A DNA stretch of 6,208 bases from Candidatus Latescibacterota bacterium (lineage in GTDB: Bacteria; Krumholzibacteriota; Krumholzibacteriia; Krumholzibacteriales; WJIX01), in the NCBI GenBank assembly GCA_030643145.1, contig DAOWMJ010000119.1, positions 1 through 6,208 of the forward strand, given 5' to 3'. Both the position numbers and the translations under genes were made by a program. Numbering within the stretch: the first letter of the stretch is position 1; every line of letters begins with the position of its first letter. The notes beneath the pieces are model-generated. The model worked only from the letters and a program-made list of their open reading frames with translations, searched no databases and was not told the DNA's origin. Positions 1-5,634 of this stretch are shown here, piece by piece.

Positions 1-1587
1 AGTACCTCTGCAGCTGAGCTTAAGGAGAAGCTGGTTCTTCTTGCGAAGGAAAGGGAGATGGGAGAAAAAGCATCTTTAAACCTGGGAGAGGGCGAAAAGT
101 ACGTTATTTTTACTGTTGATTCTTTAGCGGATGAGGTCGAAACGTATGTTGCAGACTATTGGAGTTATTTTGGTTATACTTCTATAGTAAAGGCTGTGGA
201 TGATTATCCCTCTGATCCTGATAGCTTCAGAGCGGCTCTTAAGGATACGATTGCGCAACTGGCCTCTGAGGGAGCCGTTTATTTTCATCTAATAGGAGAC
301 GCTAACGACTGGCAACAGTTTGGGCAAGAGTGGCCCGGAAGCTGGGAGCAGATAAGGCAGAATTATCTAACGTGTGGATATCCGGAGAATGGTCAGCCTG
401 AAAGGGATCTTATTCCAACATTCTCTTTTCCAGATACGCTTCCGCGAGACAGGGCGCTTTCATGGTATGTTCCATATTCTTTAACCGACAAGCCATACGC
501 GGATACTGATGACGATGGAATCCCTGATGTTGTCGTAACACGCTGGCCTGTAACTACTGAAGAGGAAGTTCTTGCTCTTGCTTACAAGATGCAGTCTTAC
601 ATGGGTTGGGGTAGTTCGGCCCCTTATTATTCTATTATGACTTGTGTCGGTAATCTTGATCATGATGGAGAAGGAGACGGCAAGTTGGCTCAAGACACGG
701 CAGATTCGATTATTTCCGTGTTGCCGTTCGGTCAGGATACGTCATTTATATATGAATCAGATTATCCTTTTCCTAGTGACCGAAACGCGTCAACAGCAAC
801 GCTATGGAACAGTGTTGATCCAGAGCTTGTATTTATCCTATCAAGCTATTCTAATCGATCCTGGCCGGGGAATTATTTTGTAAGAGTTGAAACAAGTAAT
901 CCTTTTAATATGGGGATGCTTGAAGAAGGGTTCCCTGCGGTTGTCTTTGGTCTTACATGTGACACGGGTGATTATGCCAGAACAGAGGATCCTTACTACG
1001 GAAAGCCTGTTTTTCACCGCTTTCTTGTTGAAGAAGACAAAGGAGCTATTGCATGGATAGGTCCGACTCTGGGAAGCTGGCAGAGGGGTAACGAAGTGGT
1101 TGGAAAATATTTCATTGAAGAATTATTCAATGACCTGAGTAGACCGGTAGCGGAATCTTTCCTTATTGCCCAGCAGCGTGTTTATCAGGATTTTCCTGAT
1201 GATAACGGGTTATTAAGGACAGCGGATATGTACGCATTCCTGGGACATCCTTTGTTGAGGTTATACAGTAAGCCGATAATCACCGCAACGGGCGGCGAAG
1301 AGATGCCTGCGGAGGCGAGCTTGGCGCAGAATTATCCGAACCCCTTTAATCCTGTTACGACTATCAGGTTCAGCAGCAGTAGCGAGGGACATGTTAAGCT
1401 GCTGATATATGATGTTAAGGGAAGAAGAGTAAGTGTGCTGGTGGATAAGGAAATGTCATCCGGGCGTCATACTGTCAGTTGGGACGGAAAGAATGATAGC
1501 GGCAAGAGCGTTGCTTCCGGGTTGTACTTTTACCGGCTGAAGACAGAGAAAAAGATTATAACCCGTAAAATGGTGTTGCTCCGCTAA
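1..1587 (+). CDS. Gingipain-like C25 family peptidase with C-terminal secretion sorting domain (5'-partial)
   Basis: This is probably an exported, cell-surface or secreted cysteine-peptidase-family protein carried by type IX secretion. The frame is open from base 1. The first ATG (58) has only a purine-rich stretch one base upstream, so it is internal and the true start lies outside. Numbering from that Met: a C25-like alpha/beta start (YVIFTVDSL, 15-23); the AIR-type helix and FHLIGDAND strand (76-84); an Asp-rich loop DTDDDGIPD running into VVVTRWPV (149-165); a second Asp-rich loop (201-209); the catalytic-Cys strand VVFGLTCDTGDY (Cys301); GAIAWIGPT (329-337); and the closing FLGHPLLRLY (394-403). 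Residues about 420-509 are a FlgD-like Ig fold / type-A sorting domain: QNYPNPFNPVTTI, IYDVKGRRV, SWDGKNDSGKSVASGLYFYR and a basic KKIITRKMVLLR tail. The strand that normally carries the GHG catalytic His reads ILSSYSNRSW, so activity is doubtful. Family assignment is from motif recognition only. A terminator follows 21 bp after the stop. Confidence 0.87.
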   Translation, partial: STSAAELKEKLVLLAKEREMGEKASLNLGEGEKYVIFTVDSLADEVETYVADYWSYFGYTSIVKAVDDYPSDPDSFRAALKDTIAQLASEGAVYFHLIGDANDWQQFGQEWPGSWEQIRQNYLTCGYPENGQPERDLIPTFSFPDTLPRDRALSWYVPYSLTDKPYADTDDDGIPDVVVTRWPVTTEEEVLALAYKMQSYMGWGSSAPYYSIMTCVGNLDHDGEGDGKLAQDTADSIISVLPFGQDTSFIYESDYPFPSDRNASTATLWNSVDPELVFILSSYSNRSWPGNYFVRVETSNPFNMGMLEEGFPAVVFGLTCDTGDYARTEDPYYGKPVFHRFLVEEDKGAIAWIGPTLGSWQRGNEVVGKYFIEELFNDLSRPVAESFLIAQQRVYQDFPDDNGLLRTADMYAFLGHPLLRLYSKPIITATGGEEMPAEASLAQNYPNPFNPVTTIRFSSSSEGHVKLLIYDVKGRRVSVLVDKEMSSGRHTVSWDGKNDSGKSVASGLYFYRLKTEKKIITRKMVLLR

Positions 1588-1607
1588 AGTGATACAGAGA
1601 AAAGGTG

Positions 1608-1662
1608 GGGATGTCTGTTTTATTAACCTGTTGGGTTAAGCTTTAACAGGCATTCCTTTTTT
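1608..1662 (+). terminator. Rho-independent terminator of the C25 gene (nested double hairpin)
   Basis: Bases 1608-1619 pair with 1645-1656 as a continuous 12-bp stem containing two G-U pairs, followed immediately by six Ts (1657-1662). Inside the loop a second perfect 6-bp hairpin forms (TTAACC 1623-1628 with GGTTAA 1634-1639, 5-nt loop). A competing hairpin pairs CCTGTT (1627-1632) with AACAGG (1645-1650). It lies 21 bp after the stop codon and separates the C25 gene from the M16 gene as transcription units. Confidence 0.85.
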
Positions 1663-1688
1663 ATATTATTAAAAACGGCGGCATTCAG

Positions 1689-1701
1689 GAAGTATAACTT
1701 C
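1689..1701. promoter_or_regulatory. 13-bp dyad upstream of a -35 box, possible operator
   Basis: GAAGTATAACTTC is a perfect inverted repeat (two 5-bp arms around ATA). Its end is 9 bp before the TTGACA at 1711. The position fits an activator or repressor site, but a dyad this short also occurs by chance, and no factor can be named. Confidence 0.3.
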
Positions 1702-1710
1702 AGTATTCGT

Positions 1711-1740
1711 TTGACAGGAGAGATAGTTATAGGTTAGGAT
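1711..1740 (+). promoter_or_regulatory. Candidate housekeeping promoter for the M16 gene
   Basis: A perfect TTGACA (-35, 1711-1716) is followed after 18 bp by TAGGAT (-10, 1735-1740), which matches TATAAT at four of six bases. It lies downstream of the C25 terminator and on the correct strand for the M16 gene. The weak -10 and the lack of a known consensus for this organism keep confidence moderate. Confidence 0.45.
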
Positions 1741-1760
1741 TTTAGCATAGTGGCTTGATG

Positions 1761-1814
1761 GCATCCTTGCTTAAATCTTCCGAAGGCTTGTAAGCGAAAT
1801 ACGATTTAAGATGC
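1761..1814 (+). other. Bulged hairpin in the M16 leader
   Basis: CTTAAATC (1770-1777) pairs perfectly with GATTTAAG (1803-1810). Beyond it GCAT (1761-1764) pairs with ATGC (1811-1814), leaving a five-base bulge (1765-1769) on the left arm only. The 25-base loop contains short complementary pieces (for example GCT/AGC around TGTA). If transcribed from the promoter at 1711, this would be a structured element near the 5' end of the leader. It has no trailing T-run, so it is not a terminator. Confidence 0.4.
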
Positions 1815-1860
1815 TCAATACAGAGATATTTGAAACTTTACCCCAGGGTTTTTTATTAGT

Positions 1861-1869
1861 TGTGATAAT
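1861..1869 (+). promoter_or_regulatory. Possible extended -10 promoter element
   Basis: TGTGATAAT fits the extended -10 pattern TGnTATAAT with one mismatch in the hexamer. No good -35 lies 16-19 bp upstream; the nearest TTGAAA (1830-1835) is too far away. It overlaps the first copy of the AATCCCGGA repeat. This is an alternative or secondary start site for M16 transcription. Confidence 0.25.
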
Positions 1870-1925
1870 CCCGGATTAAGAAAAGGTCGGATGCCGTCGT
1901 TTGTTTTCTGGTTTTGAATCCCGGA
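1867..1925 (+). repeat. 9-bp direct repeat AATCCCGGA, two copies
   Basis: Identical AATCCCGGA copies lie at 1867-1875 and 1917-1925, exactly 50 bp apart start to start (about five helical turns), just before the M16 ribosome binding site. The first copy overlaps the possible extended -10 element. Possible paired protein-binding sites; a chance match cannot be excluded. Confidence 0.35.
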
Positions 1926-1961
1926 AACAGTGGTTGTTGTATTAAACGGTGCTATATCGAT

Positions 1962-1967
1962 AGGAGG
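1962..1967 (+). promoter_or_regulatory. Shine-Dalgarno sequence of the M16 gene
   Basis: A full-strength AGGAGG sits five bases before the ATG at 1973. It fixes the start codon and places the hydrophobic signal sequence at the very N-terminus of the protein. Confidence 0.9.
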
Positions 1968-1972
1968 AATAA

Positions 1973-4921
1973 ATGTTTAAAAAGAGTAAGAAGTTGATTT
2001 GGGTTTTGAGCTCTATCGCGTTACTGTACGCCGCGTTTTGTATATATGGATGTTCAAGGACAGTTCGAGTTGAAAAGGGTGGATTCACATATGAGAAGGT
2101 AAAAGGTGATCCTCTAAATGCCCGTATATACACCCTGGATAATGGGTTGAAGGTCTACATGTCGGTGTATAAAGATGAGCCGAGATTACAGGCAACCGTT
2201 GTGGTTCGCGTAGGCGCTAAAAATGATCCTGCCCGAGCGACAGGTTTGGCGCATTGCGTCGAACACCTGATGTTTAAGGGAACTGACGAGTTTGGAACTG
2301 CCGATTATAAAGAAGAGAAAAAGGAATTAAAGAAGATTGCCGCTCTCTTTGAGACTTATCGTCAAACTGCCGATTCCCTGCAGCGGAAGCGAATTTATAA
2401 CAGAATAGACAGTATTTCATTTATAGCTTCTAAATATGCTATTGCGGGGGAATATGACAACATGATGGGTTCTATTGGTGCGACAGGGACGAATGCTTAT
2501 ACGAGCTGGGAACGGACTGTTTACAAAGATGACATACCGGCAAATAAGATTGCTCAGTGGCTTGCTGTTGGGTATGAACGGTTTGCGGACCCAGTATTTC
2601 GTATCTTTCACACGGAACTTGAGGCCATTTGCGAAGAGAAAAATATTGATTTGGACAGCGATTATGAAAAAGCGAGAAATGCTTTAGATTCAGGACTGTG
2701 GCAGAAGCATCCTTACGGCACACAAACAATTCTTGGTAGTGTCGAGCATCTTAAAAATCCATCGATCAAAAACGTTCAAGATTATTTTGACACTTACTAT
2801 GTACCGAACAATATGGCGATTTGTCTTTCCGGTGATTTTGATCCAGATTCTGTAATACAGATGATAGATAAGACGTTTGGAAAGCTTTCTTCCGCAAAGG
2901 TGCCGAAGTTTGTTCCCCCGGTTGAAGATCCTATAACTGATCCTGTTGTTAAAGAAGTGTATGGCCCTGACATGGAAAGTGTATCTATCGGATACCGCTT
3001 TCCGGGGATAAGATCCAGAGAAGCCGACCTGCTCTTGGTTACAGATTGGATAATGATGAACAATGTGGCCGGGATTATGGATCTTAACTTAAAACAGGAG
3101 CAGAAGGTAATTTCGCCATTTTGTTATCCCAGCTTCCAGAGTGATTACTCAAAGCATCTATTCACGGCAAGGCCTCGTGAGGGGCAGTCGCTCGAAGAGG
3201 TAAAGGACTTGCTTCTTTCTCAGGTTGAGTTGCTTAAGAAAGGGGAATTTCCAGACTGGCTTCCGGCAGCGGCATCGAATGTCTTAAAGATGATATTTAC
3301 TGAATCGGAAGAGAGCAATAGAGGCAGAACGAATAGTTTTATTGATGCCTTCATCAATAAGATTCCATGGGAAGAACATGTGACACAACTGGATAGACTC
3401 GAGAAAATCACAAAACAGGATATAGTTGAATTTGCCAATAAATACTACACTGACAATTACGTTGTTGTATATAAAAGGAAAGGGAAGAGCGAGGAAGTTA
3501 AAAAAATCACAATGCACGAAATTACGCCTGTTGAACTTAACAGGGATGCCCAATCGAATTTTGTGAAAGCTATTTCCGATATGGGATATCCCGAAATTGA
3601 GCCTGTGTTTTTAGATTTTGACAGGGATATGAGCAGATTTGAGGTAAAACAGGATATCTCTGTTCTTTACAAGCGTAACACGGAAAATGATTTGTTTGAA
3701 TTGTCTTATGTTCTGAATATGGGGCAAAACCACAACCGCAAACTTGATACCGCCATGGAATATTTTCCCTATCTTGGGACAAATAAATATACGAACAAGG
3801 AGTTTAAGCAGGAATTGTTCAAGAACGGTTGTATGTTAAACGCGTGGGCCTCGGATGACAGAATACATGTTTCGCTTTATGGTTTGGGGGAGAAATTCGA
3901 AGAGGTGCTGAGATTGCTCGAGGATATTCTTTCCGACGCGCGGCCCGATAAGGAAGCATTGGAAAAACTGGTCGAAGATATCGTCAAAAATCGGGCAGAC
4001 AATAAGTTAAACAAGTATCGGATATTGCGCATGGCGATGAAGAATTACGCGATGTACGGAAAACAGTCTCCATACACGAATATCTTATCCACAGAAGAGC
4101 TCTTCGAACTCGATGCCAAAGAACTTGCTGATATAATCAAGCATATAACTGATTATAAGCATCGGATTGTGTATTATGGACCTCACGGAAAAGATGAGCT
4201 GGCCAGATTGTTGAATAAGTATCACAATGTACCTGGTCGGCTAAAAGCAATACCGGAAGGTAGGGAATTCGCGCAGTTGCCCATGAAGGAGAATATTGTT
4301 TATACGTGTGATTATGATATGAAACAAGCGCGGATTATTTTTCTTTCAAAGAGCGCCATGTATAACAAAAAGAATGCCCCTTTAAGGGAGCTTTTTAATG
4401 AATATTATGGTGGGAATATGGGATCGATTGTTTTTCAAACACTGCGTGAGTCCAAGGCCTTAGCTTATTCTGTATGGGTATCATATACTACCCCTGATGA
4501 TAAGGATGAGGCTCATTATATATATTCCTATATAGGCACACAGGCAGACAAGATGTCGGAGGCCATGGCAGGGATGTACGGTTTGTTAAATGAATTCCCC
4601 GAGTCGAGGAAATGCCTAAAAAATTCCAAAGAAGGCATTATTAGCAAACTTAGGACGGAAAGAATTACAAAGTCGGATGTTTTGAATGAATATGAAGAAC
4701 GCTTGCGTCTCGGGATAGAAGATTATGATATTAGAGAGAATATATATCGTGAAGTGACTTCTCTTGAGATGAATGATCTGAAGGCTTTTTTCAATCGTTA
4801 CATCAAAGGCAGAAAATATGCTATTCTCGTCCTGGGTGATACGGATAAACTTGACTATGACGCGCTGGCCAAATATGGCAGGGTAAAACAATTGACCTTG
4901 GAAGAAGTTTTTGGATACTGA
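1973..4921 (+). CDS. M16 family zinc metallopeptidase, lipoprotein, two-half form
   Basis: Probably an envelope-anchored oligopeptide-degrading protease of the insulinase/pitrilysin clan. Residues 1-27 form a signal with basic MFKKSKK, a hydrophobic core and a lipobox-like CIYGC (Cys27), though Tyr at -2 is not ideal. The inverted zinc motif HxxEH is HCVEH (94-98: His94 and His98 ligands, Glu97 base). The distal ligand is in TELEAICEEKN (Glu222 by alignment; Glu215 matches the accessory Glu). These are separated by a charged, probably helical insertion (about 110-157), giving 124 residues between His98 and Glu222 against 77 in pitrilysin. The NAYTSWERTVY segment (174-184) follows. The second half starts near 560 and lacks a zinc site (MEYFPYLGTNKYT). 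It carries the substrate-binding Arg825/Tyr832 pair in LRESKALAYSVW, after NEYYGGNMGSIVFQ. Both halves being in one chain (982 residues) fits a self-contained closed chamber. Its own leader and promoter make it a separate unit from the C25 gene. Confidence 0.93.
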   Translation: MFKKSKKLIWVLSSIALLYAAFCIYGCSRTVRVEKGGFTYEKVKGDPLNARIYTLDNGLKVYMSVYKDEPRLQATVVVRVGAKNDPARATGLAHCVEHLMFKGTDEFGTADYKEEKKELKKIAALFETYRQTADSLQRKRIYNRIDSISFIASKYAIAGEYDNMMGSIGATGTNAYTSWERTVYKDDIPANKIAQWLAVGYERFADPVFRIFHTELEAICEEKNIDLDSDYEKARNALDSGLWQKHPYGTQTILGSVEHLKNPSIKNVQDYFDTYYVPNNMAICLSGDFDPDSVIQMIDKTFGKLSSAKVPKFVPPVEDPITDPVVKEVYGPDMESVSIGYRFPGIRSREADLLLVTDWIMMNNVAGIMDLNLKQEQKVISPFCYPSFQSDYSKHLFTARPREGQSLEEVKDLLLSQVELLKKGEFPDWLPAAASNVLKMIFTESEESNRGRTNSFIDAFINKIPWEEHVTQLDRLEKITKQDIVEFANKYYTDNYVVVYKRKGKSEEVKKITMHEITPVELNRDAQSNFVKAISDMGYPEIEPVFLDFDRDMSRFEVKQDISVLYKRNTENDLFELSYVLNMGQNHNRKLDTAMEYFPYLGTNKYTNKEFKQELFKNGCMLNAWASDDRIHVSLYGLGEKFEEVLRLLEDILSDARPDKEALEKLVEDIVKNRADNKLNKYRILRMAMKNYAMYGKQSPYTNILSTEELFELDAKELADIIKHITDYKHRIVYYGPHGKDELARLLNKYHNVPGRLKAIPEGREFAQLPMKENIVYTCDYDMKQARIIFLSKSAMYNKKNAPLRELFNEYYGGNMGSIVFQTLRESKALAYSVWVSYTTPDDKDEAHYIYSYIGTQADKMSEAMAGMYGLLNEFPESRKCLKNSKEGIISKLRTERITKSDVLNEYEERLRLGIEDYDIRENIYREVTSLEMNDLKAFFNRYIKGRKYAILVLGDTDKLDYDALAKYGRVKQLTLEEVFGY

Positions 4922-5187
4922 GCCCCGGAGCGAGAAGGCTCTCTGGCTTTCTAAGAAAAAATAGCAAGAAACGGCTGCGCCGGAATTGCAAGTGGAAAGG
5001 GCAACATATTTAGGCCGGCAGAATCTATAGTAAAAAGATTTCCCGGTTATACGGCGAACTGATAAGAAAAGTTAAAGACCTTGTTTTTTCCCACAAGATA
5101 ATTCCCAAGCAATAGAGTTGCCGGATCCGTTATTTTCTACTGATTGAAAAATCTTATGCATTAAAATAGTGCCCCGAAATATAGATA
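4922..5187. other. Non-coding region after the M16 gene
   Basis: I see no supportable gene here. Twelve bases after the stop, AGAAGGC (4933-4939) pairs with GCTTTCT (4946-4952) as a 7-bp hairpin with one G-U pair and a 6-nt loop. CGGC/GCCG (4972-4982) forms a second small one. Neither is followed by a T-run, so no clear intrinsic terminator for the M16 gene is visible. They could be 3'-end protecting hairpins. The rest is AT-rich with no recognised element. Confidence 0.5.
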
Positions 5188-5241
5188 AAGGGTAAAACGC
5201 GGTTTCTGCTGAAGAAGAAACGAAATCGCAGATTTTCCCTT
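5188..5241. promoter_or_regulatory. Long imperfect dyad abutting the small-gene promoter
   Basis: Three nested pairings share one axis: AAGGG (5188-5192) and AAAA (5194-5197) with TTTT and CCCTT (5233-5241); GCG (5199-5201) with CGC (5227-5229); and GTTTCT (5202-5207) with AGAAAC (5216-5221), loop 8 nt. Small bulges separate them. The right arm overlaps the first two bases of the -35 box. It may be an operator or the end of an upstream transcript; no T-run follows. Confidence 0.45.
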
Positions 5242-5269
5242 GACATAAATCCGGGGGCTGGTGTAAAAT
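5240..5269 (+). promoter_or_regulatory. Near-consensus housekeeping promoter for the small exported protein gene
   Basis: A perfect TTGACA (-35, 5240-5245), an 18-bp spacer and TAAAAT (-10, 5264-5269, five of six) with a TG just before it. Transcription would begin near 5276, about 40 bp before the ATG at 5317. This is the best promoter match in the window and supports the downstream small ORF as a real gene. Confidence 0.7.
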
Positions 5270-5316
5270 AACGATTAGTCTAATTGGAAAATGGAAAAAA
5301 TAGCTTGGGGGCTGCC

Positions 5317-5610
5317 ATGAAGAGGCAAGCACTAGTAGTATCGATATTTATTTTAATAACCTTTCTTTTTAGTGCATTTGTTATCCCGGCCAATATCAAT
5401 GCAAGAGTAGACGTTCGTTTTACACAAGAAGTAAACTTCGGGGAACCGGGGGAAGACTCTGGGTTCTCGTTCGACATGTTACCAAGCACCTCCAGCAATG
5501 CCGGGGTTAGTGAAACAACCAGCAGTCAAGACATTAAAACTGACAATTTTAATATTTGGTATTTATATTCAAAGATTTTCTGCAGTCAATTTATCGCTTT
5601 TATATTTTAG
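5317..5610 (+). CDS. Small exported protein of unknown function (97 residues)
   Basis: I do not recognise this protein. The N-terminus is a textbook signal peptide: MKRQ, then a hydrophobic run (about residues 5-24, ALVVSIFILITFLFSAFVIP), with likely cleavage after NINA (about residue 29). The mature part is short, acidic and Gly/Ser/Thr-rich (VNFGEPGEDSGFSFDMLPS, then SETTSSQD), with no Cys until the last dozen residues. A TTG start at 5284 is possible, but ATG 5317 puts the signal at the extreme N-terminus and has a GGGGG stretch (5307-5311) five bases upstream. The last 20 or so codons (NFNIWYLYSKIF and on) are AT-rich, hydrophobic and overlap a promoter for the next gene, so the natural protein may once have ended earlier or the tail may be under little constraint. 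It lies directly upstream of a TPR gene. It might be a secreted signal, a modulator or an orphan; the sequence alone does not decide. Confidence 0.6.
   Translation: MKRQALVVSIFILITFLFSAFVIPANINARVDVRFTQEVNFGEPGEDSGFSFDMLPSTSSNAGVSETTSSQDIKTDNFNIWYLYSKIFCSQFIAFIF
5540..5569 (+). promoter_or_regulatory. Promoter for the TPR gene, inside the tail of the small ORF
   Basis: CTGACA (5540-5545, five of six), an 18-bp spacer and TATATT (5564-5569, five of six) in a strongly AT-rich stretch. Transcription would begin near 5576, about 60 bp before the TPR reading frame starts. The spacer length equals that of the promoter at 5240. Confidence 0.5.
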
Positions 5611-5625
5611 TTTTTATAGATTTGT

Positions 5626-5632
5626 AGGGGAG
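5626..5632 (+). promoter_or_regulatory. Shine-Dalgarno-like AGGGGAG preceding the TPR reading frame
   Basis: AGGGGAG lies 20 bp after a stop in the same reading frame (5617-5619) would allow, i.e. at the very beginning of the open frame. The only nearby in-frame start-like codon is ATA at 5635, two bases after the motif, which is closer than usual. This motif is the main reason for placing the start here. Confidence 0.45.
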
Positions 5633-5634
5633 CA

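Larger units (their letters stand above)
1663..1972 (+). other. Non-coding leader region upstream of the M16 protease gene
   Basis: This 310-bp gap holds no convincing gene; the longest ATG-started + strand peptide I read here is about 22 residues and has no ribosome binding site. It contains, in order, a 13-bp dyad, a candidate promoter, a bulged hairpin, a second possible -10 element, a 9-bp direct repeat and a strong ribosome binding site, each listed separately. If transcription starts near the first promoter, the M16 mRNA has an untranslated leader of roughly 220 nt. I recognise no known riboswitch class. Confidence 0.6.

Noticed and set aside
644..883. 79-residue + strand ORF within the C25 gene
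   Set aside because: It lies entirely inside the well-supported C25 frame, has no ribosome binding site, and its product shows no domain character.
1811..1879. 22-residue peptide frame (ATG 1811 to TAA 1877) in the M16 leader
   Set aside because: The ATG is within a hairpin arm and has no Shine-Dalgarno sequence; a frame this short is expected by chance.
2472..2729. Minus-strand 85-residue ORF (and the other minus-strand frames across 1942-4891)
   Set aside because: They are antisense shadows of the M16 gene, with no ribosome binding sites and no recognisable protein features.
4933..4952. Hairpin just after the M16 stop as an intrinsic terminator
   Set aside because: It is only a 7-bp stem with a G-U pair and is followed by an A-rich, not T-rich, stretch; recorded only as a small hairpin.
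5088..5105. CTTGT/ACAAG hairpin near a T-run as a terminator
   Set aside because: The T-run is in the loop rather than after the stem, so it cannot act as a standard intrinsic terminator on either strand.
5072..5332. Minus-strand 86-residue ORF in the gap after the M16 gene
   Set aside because: It would run across the strong + strand promoter and the small gene's start, its sequence looks random, and no ribosome binding site is seen.
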